Assembly (NCBI RefSeq): GCF_022539505.1
Contig: NC_061508.1
Span: forward strand, 35,830,256-35,894,255
Reading direction: 5' to 3'
Origin: Lolium rigidum
Taxonomy: Eukaryota > Streptophyta > Magnoliopsida > Poales > Poaceae
DNA length: 64,000 nt
The position numbers and the translations under genes were made by a program. The notes under the pieces were generated by a model. It had not been told where the DNA came from. It was given only the letters and a program-made list of their open reading frames with translations, and did no database searches. Below are positions 33,720 through 45,244 of this stretch, piece after piece. Numbering within the stretch: position 1 is the stretch's first letter; the number at the start of each line of letters is the position of its first letter.

Positions 33720-35313
33720 TGATGCGTGTAGTTGACACGTCCGTTGGGAACCCCAAGAGGAAGGTGTGATGCGCACAGCGGCAAGTTTCCCTCAGTAAGA
33801 AACCAAGGTTTAATCGAACCAGTAGGAGTCAAGAAGCACGTTGAAGGTTGATGGCGGTGGAATGTAGTGCGGCGCAACACCAGAGATTCCGGCGCCAACG
33901 TGGAACCTGCACAACACAACCAAAGTACTTTGCCCCAACGAAACAGTGAGGTTGTCAATCTCACCGGCTTGCTGTAACAAAGGGTTAACCGTATTGTGTG
34001 GAAGATGATTGTTTGCAAGAAAACAATAAAACAAGTATTGCAGCAGATTTGTATTTCAGGTATAAAAGAATGGACCGGGGTCCACAGTTCACTAGAGGTG
34101 TCTCTCCCATAAGATAAAAGCATGTTGGGTGAACAAATTACAGTCGGGCAATTGACAAATAGAGAGGGCATAACAATGCACATACATGTCATGATAAATA
34201 TAGTGAGATTTAATTGGGCATTACGACAAAGTACATAGACCGCCATCCAAGTTGCATCTATGCCTAAAAAGTCTACCTTCGAGGTTATCATCCGAACCCC
34301 TCCGGTATTAAGTTGCTAACAACAGACAATTTCATTAAGTATTGCGCGTAATGTAATCAATAACTACATCCTCGGACATAGCATCAATGTTTTATCCCTA
34401 GTGGCAACAGCACATCCATAACCTTAGGGGTTTCTGTCACTCCCCCAGATTCATGGAGACATGAACCCACTATCGAGCATAAATACTCCCTCTTGGAGTT
34501 ACTAGCATCAACTTGGCCAGAGCCTCTACTAATAACGGAGAGCATGCAAGATCATAAACAACACATAGGTAATAACTTGATAATTAACATAACATAGTAT
34601 TCTCTATCCATCGGATCCCGACAAACACAACATATAGCATTAAAGATAGATGATCTTGATCATGTTAGGCAGCTCACAAGATCCAACAATGAAGCACAAT
34701 GAGGAGAAGACAACCATCTAGCTACTGCTATGGACCCATAGTCCAGGGGTGAACTACTCACTCATCACTCCGGAGGCGACCATGGCGGTGAAGAGTCCTC
34801 CGGGAGATGAATCCCCTCTCCGGCAAGGTGCCGGAGGAGATCTCCAGAATCCCCCGAGATGGGATTGGCGGCGGCGGCGTCTCTGGAAGGTTTTCCGTAT
34901 CGTGGTTCTCGGTACTGGGGGTTTCGCGACGGAGGCTTTAAGGAGGCGGAAGGGCAACGCGGGGGGCCACACGAGGGCCCCACACCCTAGGTCGGCGCGG
35001 CCAGGGCCTGGGCCGCGCCGCCCTAGTGTGGCGGCGCGTCGTGGCCCCACTTCGACTCCTCTTCGGTCTTCTGGAAGCTTCGTGGCAAAATAGGACCCTG
35101 GGCGTTGATTTCGTCCAATTCCGAGAATATTTCGTTACTAGGATTTCGAAACCAAAAACAGCGTAAAACGAGCAACCGGCTCTTCGGCATCTTGTTAATA
35201 GGTTAGTTCCAGAAAATGCACGAATATGACATAAAGTGTGCATAAAACATGTAGATATCATCAATAATGTGGCATGGAACATAAGAAATTATCGATACGT
35301 CGGAGACGTATCA
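33720..35313 (-). repeat. 5' LTR of Y1
   Basis: This is the full-length LTR of 1,594 bases, starting TGATACGTCTCC at 35313 and ending ...CACGCATCA at 33720 on the minus strand. It is very similar to the 3' LTR outside the deleted block, so the insertion is fairly young. Confidence 0.92.
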
Positions 35314-35604
35314 GTAAGCCTATGCCGGCAATATGCTTCAAGGGAGTTTCACGCTAAGAGCTGCGTTACCCGAAACTCGGGGACTGGCTATGCCGGAAAT
35401 TTGGGTTACTAAGGGACGCTAAGAGCTGCGTTCTCAACCCGAAACTCGGGGACTGGCTATGCCGGTTTTTTGTGTTTCTAAGGAAGTTTCGCGCTAAGAA
35501 CTGCGTTCTCAACCCGAAACTCGGGGACTGGGAGGGTATACATATAAACCGGAAGATTGAAAACCGGCATAAATTTAAAGAACTTTGAAGTTTGTGCTAC
35601 TTAC
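35314..35604 (-). repeat. Intron of the B2 accessory gene with minisatellite units
   Basis: About three units of the 72-74 base repeat (CGAAACTCGGGGACTGG, GCTATGCCGG) remain, in the same intron position as the six-unit array of B1. The intron donor is at 35604-35603 on the minus strand (GTG|GTAAGT). Confidence 0.8.
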
Positions 35605-35820
35605 CACCACGTTGCTGTTGGCGTCATGCCACACAAGGTCAAACTCCTTGACCACGCGTTTGAGCCGGCTCAGGTGTTGGGCAGAGCTGCATGGGCCGGA
35701 AGGATCAGCAACCGGAAGCTTCTCCTTGCTTAGGCCACGTGTGGCCGGGGACAGATCCGCCAGGTTCCACTTTTCGGCATATGCCTCCAGCGGGCCCAGG
35801 TTAACCTCGCCACGGGTGAG
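35605..35820 (-). pseudogene. Antisense accessory gene of B2, 3' half of the long exon
   Basis: This piece encodes the segment with motifs GEVNLGPL, EKWNLADLS and AQHLSRLK and stays open from 35820 to the donor at 35605. It is separated from the 5' half (42255-42893) by Z, which inserted in coding sequence with target duplication GTGAG. The insertion disrupts the gene. Confidence 0.8.
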
Positions 35821-37267
35821 TGATGTCTACGGGTGCTTCTATTCTTGTAGACAGTGTTGGGCCTCCAAGAGCAGAGGTTTGTAGAACAGCAGCAAGTTTC
35901 CCTTAAGTGGATCACCCAAGGTTTATCGAACTCAGGGAGGAAGAGGTCAAAGATATCCCTCTCAAGCAACCACCGCAATCACGATACAAGAAGTCTCTTG
36001 TGTCCCCAACACACCTAATACACTTGTCGGATGTATAGGTGCACTAGTTCGGCGAAGAGATAGTGAAATACAAGTAGTATGGATGTATATGAGTGGTAAT
36101 AGCAATCTGAATAAAATATGGCAGCGAGTAAACATGCAACAGAACAGTAAGTAAACGGAGATTCGATGTTTGGAAACAAGGCCTAGGGATCATACTTTCA
36201 CTAGTGGACACTCTCAACATTGCAATCATAATTGAATATAAATATAAGCACTTCACTATGCTACTCGAATTACTCTACGGCAAGATAACGAACTCTAATT
36301 CATCATGTAGGCAAACCTTGAAGATGTATTCCCAAGTACTAATAAACACCCCATGCCGTCACTCGTGAGCATTCATAGGAGGTACTAACACACCACAATT
36401 TCATAGAGACATCCAACTCAAATCATAACTCGGTGAATAAGTATTACGTGAAATATAGCCTAAGAGACCCACACGGTGCACACACTCGTCACCTTTACAC
36501 ACGTGGGACAAGGAGTCTCCGGAGATCACATAAGTAAAATCCACTTGAATAGCATAACGACATCTAGATTACAAGCTCATCATATGGATCTCAATCATGT
36601 AAGGCAGCTCATGAGATCATTGTATTGAAGTACATGGGAGAGAGATTAACCACATAGCTACCGGTACAGCCCTTAGCCTCGATGGAGAACTACTCCCTCC
36701 TCATGGGAGACAGCAGCGTCGATGAAGATGGCGGTGGTGTTGATGGAGATGCCTTCCGGGGTCACTTCCCCGTCCCGGCGGCGTGCCGGAACAGAGACTC
36801 CTGTCCCCCAGATCTTGGCTTCGCGATGGCGGCGGCTCTGGAAGGTTTCTCGTACCGTGGCTTTTCCGTCTCGAGGTTTTAGGTCAGGGACCTTTAAATA
36901 GGCGAAGAGGCGGAGTCGGAGGGCTGACGAGGCGGTGACACAATAGGGGGCGCGCCCCCCCTTGGGCCGCGCCGCCCTAGCATCTGGTGGCCCTGTGGCC
37001 CTCCTCTGGTGGCTCTCGGGTGTTCTGGAAGCTCCGTGGAATTCTAAGATGTTGGGCGTTGATTTCGTCCGATTCCGAGAATATTTCCTTACTAGGATTT
37101 CTGAAACCAAAAACAGCAGAAAACAGCAACTGGCCCTTCGGCATCTCGTCAATAGTTTAGTTCCGGAAAACGCATAAATATGACATATAATGTGTATAAA
37201 ACATGTTAGTATCATCAATAAAGTAGCATGGAACATAAGAAATTATAGATACGTTTGAGACGTATCA
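35821..37267 (-). repeat. 3' LTR of Z
   Basis: On the minus strand it runs from TGATACGTCTCAAACGTATC at 37267 to ...CCCGTAGACATCA at 35821. Small differences from the 5' LTR include four bases missing near 35840. Confidence 0.92.
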
Positions 37268-39899
37268 AGCATCCCCAAGCTTAGTTCCTACTCGCCCTCG
37301 AGTAGGTAAACGATAACAAAGATAATTTCTTAAGTGACATGCTATCATAATCTTGATCAATACTATTGTAAAGCATATGAGATGAATGCAGCGATTCAAA
37401 GCAATGGTAAAGACAATGAGTAAATAACTGAACCATATAACAAAGACTTTTCATGAATAGTACTTTCAAGACAAGCATCAATAAGTCTTGCATAAGAGTT
37501 AACTCATAAAGTAATAAATTCAAAGTAAAGGCATTGAAGCAACACAAAGGAAGATATAAGTTTCAGCGGATGCTTTCAACTTCAACATATTTATCTCATG
37601 GATAATTGTCAACATAAAGTAATATAACAAGTGCAATAAGTAAACATGTAAGAATCAATGCACACAGTTCATACAAGTGTTTGCTTCTAAGATAGAAAGA
37701 ATAGGCAAACTGACTGAACAATAAAGTAGAAGATAGGCCCTTCGCAGAGGGAAGCATTGATTACTATATTTGTGCTAGAGCTTTTCATTTTGAAAACAAG
37801 AAACAATTTTGTCAACGCCTAGTAATAAAGCATATGTGTTATGTATAAGATGTCCTATAAGTTGCAAGCCTCATGCATAGTATACCAATAGTGCTCGCAC
37901 CTTGTCCTAATTAGCTTGGATTAACACGGATTATCATTGCATAGCATATGTTTCAACCAAGTGTCACAAAGGGGTACCTCTATGCCGCTCTGTACAAAGG
38001 TCTAAGGAGAAAGCTCGCATTGGATTTCTCGCTTTTGATTATTCTCAACTTAGACATCCATACGGGACAACATAGACAACAGATAATGGAATCCTCTTTA
38101 ATGCATAAGCATTCAACAACAATTAATATTCTCATAAGAGATTGAGGATTAGTTGTCCACACTGAAACTTCCACCATGAATCATGGCTTTAGTTAGCTGC
38201 CCAATGTTCTTCTCTAACAATATGCATACTCAAACCATATGATCATGAAAATCGCCCTTACTTCAGACAAGACGAACATGCATAGCAACTCACATGATAT
38301 TCAACAAAGGTGTAATACTTAATGGCGTCCCCAGAAACATGGTTATCGCTCAACAAGCAACTTATAAGAAATAAGATACATAGCTACATATTCTTCACCA
38401 CAATAGTTTTTAAGGCTATTTTCCCATGAGCTATATATTGTAAAGACAAAGAATAGAATTTTTAAAGGTAGCACTCAAGTAATGTACTTTGGAATGGCAG
38501 AGAAATACCATGTGGTAGGTAGGTATGGTGGACACAAATGGCATAGTTTTTGGCTCAAGGGATTTGGATGCACGAGAAGAATTCCTCTCAATACAAGGCT
38601 AGGATAGCAAGGTTGTTTGAAGCAAACTCAAGTATAAAAGGTGCAGCAAAGCTTACATATGAACATATTGCAAACATTATAAGACTTTACATCGTCTCCT
38701 TGTTGTTCAAACACCTTAACCAGAAAATATCTAGACTCTAGAGACCAATCATGCAAACCAAATTTTAACAAGCTCTATGTAGTTCTTCATTAATAAGTAC
38801 AAGGTACATGATGCAAGAGCTTAAACATGATCTATATGAGCACAACAATTGCCAAGTATCAAATTATTCAAGACATTATACCATTTACCACATGCAGCAT
38901 TTTCTGTTTCCAACCATAATAACAATTAACGAAGCAGTTTCAACCTTCGCCATGAACATTAAAGATAAAGCGAAGAACACAAGTGTTCATATGCAACAGC
39001 GGAGCGTGTCTCTCTCCCACACAAGCATGATGGATCATATTTTATTCAAACAAAAACAAAAACAAAAACAAAAACAAACAGACGCTCCAAGTAAAGTACA
39101 TAAGATGTGACCGAATAAAAATATAGTTTCAAGAGAAGAAACCTGATAATTTGTCGATGAAGAAGGGGATGCCTTGGGCATCCCCAATCTTAGATGCTTG
39201 ATTCTTCTTGAAATATGCAGGGATGAACCACGGGGGCATCCCCAAGCTTAAACTTTTCACTCTTCTTGATCATAGTATATCATCCTCCTCTCTTGACCCT
39301 TGAAAACTTCCTCCACACCAAACTCGAAACAAACTCATTAGAGGGTTAGTGCATAATCAAAAAATTCACATGTTGAGAGGTGACACAATCATTCTTAACA
39401 CTTCTGGACATTGCTCAAAGCTACTGGAAGTCAATGGAACAAAGAAATCCATCCAACACAGCAAAAGAGGCCATGCGAAATAAAAGGCAGAATCTGTCAA
39501 AACAGAACAGTCCGTAAAGACGAATTTTAAAGAGGCACCAGACTTGCTCAGATGAAAATGCTCAAATTGAATGAAAGTTTCGTACATATCTGAGGATCAC
39601 TCACGTAAATTGGCAGATTTTTCTGAGTTACCTACAGAGAATCATACCCAAATTCGTGACAGCAAAAAAATCTGTTTCTGCGCAGTAATCCAAATCTAGT
39701 ATTCACTTTACTATCAAAGACTTTACTTGGCACAACAATGCAATAAAATAAAGACAAGGAGAGGTTGCTACAGTATTAACAACTTCCAAGACTCAAATAT
39801 AAAACAAAAGTACTGTAGTAAAATAAACACATGGGTTATCTCCCAAGAAGTGCTTTCTTTATAGCCATTAAGATGGGCTCAGCAGTTTTAATGATGCAC
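37268..39899 (-). other. 3' noncoding region and polypurine tract of Z
   Basis: The polypurine tract is next to the LTR (37268-37284, minus CTAAGCTTGGGGATGC). Variant copies lie at 39182-39195 and 39238-39251. No gene is supported. A degenerate form of the post-ORF hairpin box is near 39831-39846. Confidence 0.75.
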
Positions 39900-40637
39900 T
39901 CATAAGAAATAGTAGTTGAAGCAAAAGAGAGCATCAAAAGGAAAATTTAAAACACATTTAAGTCTAACATGCTTCCTATGCATAGGAATCTTGTAAATAA
40001 ATAAATTCATGAAGCATAATGCAACAAGCATAAAAAGATAAAACAAGTGTAACTTCAAAAATTTCAGCATATAGAGAGGTGTTTTAGTAACATGAAAATT
40101 TCTACAACCATATTTTCCTCTCTCATAATAATATCCAGTAGCATCATGAGCAAACTCAACAATATAACTATCAAATGAAACATTCTTATCATGAGTCTCA
40201 TGCATAAAATTATTAGTACTCCCAACATAAGCATAGTCAATTTTATTAGTTGTAGTGGGAGCAAATTCAACAAAGTAACTATCATTATAATTCTCATCAA
40301 GTGTAGGAGGCATAGTATAATCACAATAAAGTTCACTCTCCATAGTAGGCGGCACCAAAAGACCACTATCATTATAATCATCATAAATAGGAGGCATATC
40401 ATAATCAACATAAACTTTCTCCTCAATACCCGGAGGGCTAAAGAGATCATTTTCATCAAGACCGACCTCCCCAGGCTTAGAATTTTCTATATCATTATCA
40501 ACAATGGTGTTCAAAGCGTTCATACTAATATTACTACCATCATGAAAATAAGGTTCCATAGGTTTTTTAATTTTCGCATTAAACCATTCATGTCTTGACT
40601 CAGGAAATAGTACAAAAAGCTCACAGATGTTTTCCAT
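39900..40637 (-). CDS. Unknown 245-residue protein of Z with C-terminal membrane segment
   Basis: A true minus-strand ATG lies at 40637, 168 bases from the 5' LTR, in the place normally held by gag. The frame is intact to the stop at 39900. The first two thirds are acidic and Tyr/Asp/Pro-rich with an imperfect internal repeat (DYDMPPIYDDYND and DYTMPPTLDENYND). A hydrophobic stretch of about 25 residues (LKFLKLHLFYLFMLVALCF) is followed by a basic segment, as in a tail-anchored or single-pass membrane protein. I recognise no gag, protease, zinc-finger or enzyme motif. It may be a captured or rapidly evolved gene; the function is unknown. Confidence 0.65.
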   Translation of the reverse strand: MENICELFVLFPESRHEWFNAKIKKPMEPYFHDGSNISMNALNTIVDNDIENSKPGEVGLDENDLFSPPGIEEKVYVDYDMPPIYDDYNDSGLLVPPTMESELYCDYTMPPTLDENYNDSYFVEFAPTTTNKIDYAYVGSTNNFMHETHDKNVSFDSYIVEFAHDATGYYYERGKYGCRNFHVTKTPLYMLKFLKLHLFYLFMLVALCFMNLFIYKIPMHRKHVRLKCVLNFPFDALFCFNYYFL

Positions 40638-40776
40638 TATGCCTTACTAGTGTTTAACAAGAAACAAAAAGATGAAATTGCAGGATCTAAAGGAAATAGC
40701 TTCGAGCACACACACAACGGCAACAGAAAAGTACTTAGTTACCTGGGACCGGAGTATGAGTGCCTTTTACCTTTCC

Positions 40777-40794
40777 TCCCCGGCAACAGCGCCA
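40777..40794 (-). promoter_or_regulatory. Primer binding site of Z (tRNA-Asp type)
   Basis: The minus strand reads TGGCGCTGTTGCCGGGGA, one base from the plant tRNA-Asp complement, ten bases from the LTR. Confidence 0.85.
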
Positions 40795-40804
40795 GAAAAG
40801 TGCT

Positions 40805-42254
40805 TGATGTCTACGGGTGCTTCGATCTATTCTTGTAGACAGTGTTGAGCCTCCAAGAGCAGAGGTTTGTAGAACAGCAGCAAGTTTCCCTTAAGTGGAT
40901 CACCCAAGGTTTATCGAACTCAGGGAGGAAGAGGTCAAAGATATCCCTCTCAAGCAACCCTGCAATCACGATACAAGAAGTCTCTTGTGTCCCCAACACA
41001 CCTAATACACTTGTCGGATGTATAGGTGCACTAGTTCGGCGAAGAGATAGTGAAATACAAGTAGTATGGATGTATATGAGTGGTAATAGCAATCTGAATA
41101 AAATATGGCAGCGAGTAAACATGCAACAGAACAGTAAGTAAACGGAGATTCGATGTTTGGAAACAAGGCCTAGGGATCATACTTTCACTAGTGGACACTC
41201 TCAACATTGCAATCATAATTGAATATAAATATAAGCACTTCACTATGCTATTCTGAATTACTCTCTGGCAAGATAACGAACTCTAATTCATCATGTAGGC
41301 AAACCTTAAAGATGTATTCCCAAGTACTAATAAACACTCCACGCCGTCACCTGTGAGCATTCATAGGAGGTACTAACACACCACAATTTCATAGAGACAT
41401 CCAACTCAAATCATAACTCAGTGAATAAGTATTCGTGAAATATAGCCTAAGAGACCCACACGGTGCACACACTCGTCACCTTTACACACGTGGGACAAGG
41501 AGTCTCCGGAGATCACATAAGTAAAATCCACTTGAATAGCATAACGACATCTAGATTACAAGCTCATCATATGGATCTCAATCATGTAAGGCAGCTCATG
41601 AGATCATTGTATTGAAGTACATGGGAGAGAGATTAACCACATAGCTACCGGTACAGCCCTTAGCCTCGATGGAGAACTACTCCCTCCTCATGGGAGACAG
41701 CAGCGTCGATGAAGATGGCGGTGGTGTTGATGGAGATGCCTTCCGGGGGCACTTCCCGTCCCGGCGGCGTGCCGGAACAGAGACTCCTGTCCCCCAGATC
41801 TTGGCTTCGCGATGGCGGCGGCTCTGGAAGGTTTCTCGTACCGTGGCTTTTCCGTCTCGAGGTTTTAGGTCAGGGACCTTTAAATAGGCGAAGAGGCGGA
41901 GTCGGAGGGCTGACGAGGCGGTGACACGATAGGGGGGCGCGCCCCCCCTTGGGCCGCGCCGCCCTAGCGTCTGGTGGCCCTGTGGCCCTCCTCTGGTGGC
42001 TCTCGGGTGTTCTGGAAGCTCCGTGGAATTCTAAGATGCTGGGCGTTGATTTCGTCCGATTCCGAGAATATTTCCTTACTAGGATTTCTGAAACCAAAAA
42101 CAGCAGAAAACAACAACTGGCCCTTCGGCATCTCTTCAATAGGTTAGTTCCGGAAAATGCATAAATATGACATATAATGTGTATAAAACATGTGAGTATC
42201 ATCAATAAAGTAGCATGGAACATAAGAAATTATAGATACGTTTGAGACGTATCA
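40805..42254 (-). repeat. 5' LTR of Z
   Basis: The LTR is 1,450 bases and close to identical to 35821-37267. GC-rich sequence near 41935-41970 and the TTTAAATAGG-like box near 41880 (minus CCTATTTAAAGG) mark the probable promoter. Confidence 0.92.
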
Positions 42255-43610
42255 GTGAGCTCAGTAATCCGGCCCAGCTGGGCTGAAGCCTGTTCACTGG
42301 CTGTAACGGCGGCGCGGCCGGCATGAAGAACCAGCGACCGCGAGCCGGAGGAGGGGGCAGTGGCCGTCGTGACCACCGCAGCAAGTTGCTGGGCGGTGAA
42401 CTTGGCACCTTCCGGTTGAGGTGGCTTGGCAGCAGATGGTTGGCCGGAAGAGGCTGCCGGGGGAGGTGTTGGCGCTGCTTCCTTAGATGGCGCAGGAGCA
42501 TCCGGTGCTTCCTTTGCCGGTGGTGAGCTTACCGGCGCGGAAGAGTCCGGCACGGTCTTGGAGGGGGAAGAGGCAGGTGCCTTATTTTTCTTCTTCTTGG
42601 GGATGGGAGGAATCAAAGGTTCCGCCCTCCCAGCGTCTTCGGTGCCGACGCTGGTGTTGCTGGCGCCGGTGTCTTCGGCTTCAGGAGGGGAAAAGAAATC
42701 CTCCTCCGCGCGGTGATGAGGAGGTTCGGGGGCCGCGCGCCCCGCACTTGTGTTGCCTCCCTGGGAGGAGGCGGGAGATTTGCCGACACCAGATGGTACC
42801 GGACTTGCTTGAGGAGGAGGTGAGGCCCTGGCGGCATCCTCGGAGGTCTCTGGCCTCATGCCGGTGGTGCTCCTAGTGAGGCCAAGCGCGGGCCTGAAAA
42901 AATAAAGGAAAGAGAGAGTCAGAAAAAGCAACCAGATGAAAAAACAATCTCGAGCGAAAGACCAAGGAAAAGAAAATCCGGAAGCTTACCCGGTAGCGAC
43001 CGGAAGTTGTTTCCGGTACCGCTTGGTGGTGTAGAGCTTACCGCCATCCTTCCGGGAGCGCTTGGCAGGTGGAGCCTCGCTGGAGCCGGCTTCGGGCGCC
43101 GGTGCCTTGTTCTTCTGGCCCCGAGCGGCCTGCAGCGGTGTAGCGCGCTCCACCACCTGAGGATTGGCGCTGGCTGAGGCAGGGTTCCGGAGATAGCCAT
43201 CTATAAAGAGACGGGTCAGTAAGGTACCTCAAGGATGGTGACATCGTCATCAGAACCAGAATCGGTTGCCGGAAGAGGAGTTGGAAGTTTACCAGGAAGC
43301 TGGGTGTGCGTAGGATCCATCTTGTGTTTCCCCCTAACAAAGGGGTCAGCGTCACGGTCGTCCCAGAAAAGCCGGTCGGGCGTGAAGGATGCCGGCTCCT
43401 CCTGGCGGATCCGGCGGAAGTTCTGAAACAAGAAGAGCACGTTAAAACAAAATACATATAGTTATACCGGTAAAAGCTTTCCGGAGATCCCGAAGTCTTA
43501 CTCGCCGCGGAGGAGAGTTGTTGCGGCTATAAGGGACCAGCCCGTATTTCCCGCTGGAACTTAGCGGGTTTTGAACTATTGATAACATGGAACTGAATCA
43601 GCGCACTACT
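42255..43610 (-). pseudogene. Antisense accessory gene of B2, 5' exons up to the gap
   Basis: Minus-strand exons: 43502 to about 43572 (end of the first coding exon, then divergent sequence to the gap), 43422-43228, 43156-42990 and 42893-42255 (5' half of the long exon). Splice sites are GT-AG and match B1. The frame is open in these exons: FRRIRQEEPASFTPD, a basic patch, then a Pro/Ala-rich linker with a Lys run. The N-terminal PF04195-like block is lost at the gap. The 38 bases before the gap do not match B1 and may mark another breakpoint. Confidence 0.75.
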
Positions 43611-43710
43611 NNNNNNNNNNNNNNNNNNNNNNNNNNNNNNNNNNNNNNNNNNNNNNNNNNNNNNNNNNNNNNNNNNNNNNNNNNNNNNNNNNNNNNNNNN
43701 NNNNNNNNNN
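43611..43710. other. Assembly gap 2 (100 N)
   Basis: One hundred N between the B2 accessory gene and a partial Y-type LTR. The 3' LTR of B2 and the start of Y2 are missing here. Confidence 0.98.
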
Positions 43711-44263
43711 TTAGGCATAGATGCATTGGATGGCGGTCTATGTACTTTGTCGTAATGCCCAATTAAATCTCACTATACTTATCATGACATGTATGTGCAT
43801 TGTTATGCCCTCTCTATTTGTCAATTGCCCGACCGTAATTTGTTCACCCAACATGCTTTTATCTTATGGGAGAGACACCTCTAGTGAACTCGTGGACCCC
43901 GGTCCATTCTTTAATACCGAAATACAAATCTGCTGCAATACTTGTTCTTTACTCGTTTTCTCTGCAAACAATCATCTTCCACACAATACGGTTAATCCTT
44001 TGTTACAAAGCAAGCCGGTGAGATTGACAACCTCACTGTTTCGTTGGGGCAAAGTACTTTGGTTGTGTTGTGCAGGTTCCACGTTGGCGCCGGAATCTCC
44101 GGTGTTGCGCCGCACTACATCCCGCCGCCATCAACCTTCAACGTGCTTCTTGGCTCCTCCCGGTTCGATAAACCTTGGTTTCTTTCCGAGGGACAACTTG
44201 CCGCCGTGCGCATCATACCTTCCTCTTGGGGTTCCCAACGAACGTGTGAAATACACGCCATCA
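43711..44263 (+). repeat. 5' LTR of Y2, 3' part
   Basis: The sequence aligns with Y1 LTR 33720-34270 in reverse complement and ends ...ACACGCCATCA. The first ~1 kb is in the gap. Confidence 0.88.
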
Positions 44264-44274
44264 AGCATATTTTC

Positions 44275-44377
44275 TCGGCGCCGTTGTCGGGAACCGAAGA
44301 AAAGCTACACCACAAAGATTTCTAACTCCCACGTCAACTACACGCCAAAGATATTTTCTGGGCGCCGTTGTCGGGGA
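44275..44377 (+). promoter_or_regulatory. Duplicated primer binding site of Y2
   Basis: Two primer-site copies occur: TCGGCGCCGTTGTCGGGA from 44275 and TGGGCGCCGTTGTCGGGGA at 44359-44377. Each is preceded by an LTR-end-like ACTACACGCC or ATACACGCC word. The first copy is at the expected distance from the LTR. Both differ from the Y1 site by TTGTC for TTGCC. Confidence 0.75.
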
Positions 44378-44587
44378 GATCAAGACACGCCGCAAGGGGA
44401 GTCTCCACTTCTCAATCTCTTTACTTTGTTTTTGTCTTGCTTTATTTTATTTACTACTTTGTTTGCTGCACTTATATCAAAATACAAAAAAATTAGTTGC
44501 TAGTTTTACTTTATTTACTGTCTTGTTTGCTATATCGAAAAACACAAAAAAAAATTAGTTACTTGCATTTACTTTACTTAGTTCATC

Positions 44588-45184
44588 ATGTTTCCTTTTA
44601 ACTTTACCGCAAAAGACATACCGGTAGGACGCGGGTCTATCATTGGGAGAAACAATCTAGAAGAATTTTTCAGTCATGTTAGTACCGTTGAAGACTTTGA
44701 AGATATACAATTGGTAGAACTTGCTCCTACTTATGAAATTGCTGCTGCTGCTTTAGTCCGCATGTTGGAAACTAAATTTGTTAATCTCAATCCTATAATC
44801 CAACACATGTTTCTTACACTCGGTGATATGGAAGAGGGGGAAAAGAAAGATTTTGTTTTAGAAACCCTTCTTAGAGAATTTGGTGGTCTAGCAAGAGAGG
44901 CTAGAAAGGTCTTTGCTAAATTTAATATGCTTGGTTCTCATACTAATTTTGTTGGTCTCCTTGAAAAAATGGACATGGATAGAATAAGGTACACTAATAA
45001 TATTAATGATGGTGGGGAGATCAAAGCACCAATACCATGTAAACTCCTAGCTATGAATGATGCACTAGAAAATAACTATGCTTGGCTTGTTCCTGAAAAT
45101 TTGTTCGACGAGAGTAGCAAGCCCAAGACTAATGAAAAGGGAGACGCTGAAACTTATGTATCTAATATACTATGCATGGTTTAG
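44588..45184 (+). CDS. Unknown 198-residue protein of Y2
   Basis: A true ATG at 44588 lies 325 bases after the LTR and the frame is intact to the TAG at 45182-45184. The protein starts MFPFNFTAKDIPVGRG, is mainly helical by composition and has Glu/Lys/Leu-rich stretches (REFGGLAREARKVFAKF). It has no zinc finger, protease or membrane segment that I can see. It occupies the gag position but does not resemble the gag of Y1. It could be a replaced or divergent gag-like protein; I do not recognise it. Confidence 0.65.
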   Translation: MFPFNFTAKDIPVGRGSIIGRNNLEEFFSHVSTVEDFEDIQLVELAPTYEIAAAALVRMLETKFVNLNPIIQHMFLTLGDMEEGEKKDFVLETLLREFGGLAREARKVFAKFNMLGSHTNFVGLLEKMDMDRIRYTNNINDGGEIKAPIPCKLLAMNDALENNYAWLVPENLFDESSKPKTNEKGDAETYVSNILCMV

Positions 45185-45244
45185 AAAACTCCAAACCCCG
45201 ATGTAGATGCACCACCCTTTGATAACACTTGAGTTACACTTTCT

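Larger units (their letters stand above)
27397..35313 (-). mobile_element. Element Y1: complete gag-protease Athila-like element
   Basis: This 7,917-base element in minus orientation is flanked by GTAAG on both sides (27392-27396 and 35314-35318). It has two LTRs, a tRNA-Asp-type primer site, gag and protease, a 2.5 kb 3' noncoding region and a polypurine tract. RT, RNase H and integrase are absent, so it cannot move alone. It lies in an intron of the B2 accessory gene. Confidence 0.93.
35821..42254 (-). mobile_element. Element Z: complete non-autonomous LTR element with one novel ORF
   Basis: This 6,434-base element in minus orientation is flanked by GTGAG (35816-35820 and 42255-42259). Its LTRs of 1,447 and 1,450 bases are almost identical. 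It carries a tRNA-Asp-like primer site, one ORF of 245 codons, and a 3' noncoding region related to that of Y1 and Y2. It has no gag, protease or pol. Confidence 0.93.
21907..43610 (+). mobile_element. Element B2: Tat-type gypsy element with pol and antisense gene, nested insertions
   Basis: B2 carries pol on the plus strand (to 25346), a 0.7 kb spacer, then the accessory gene on the minus strand (26054 to at least 43572). The gene is split by Y1 (intron) and Z (exon). Removing both insertions and their target duplications gives a continuous gene. The 5' part lies in gap 1 and the 3' LTR is expected in or beyond gap 2. Confidence 0.85.

Noticed and set aside
36673..37236. 187-residue minus frame in the Z LTR
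   Set aside because: Part of the LTR; the other LTR (41870-42223) breaks the frame.
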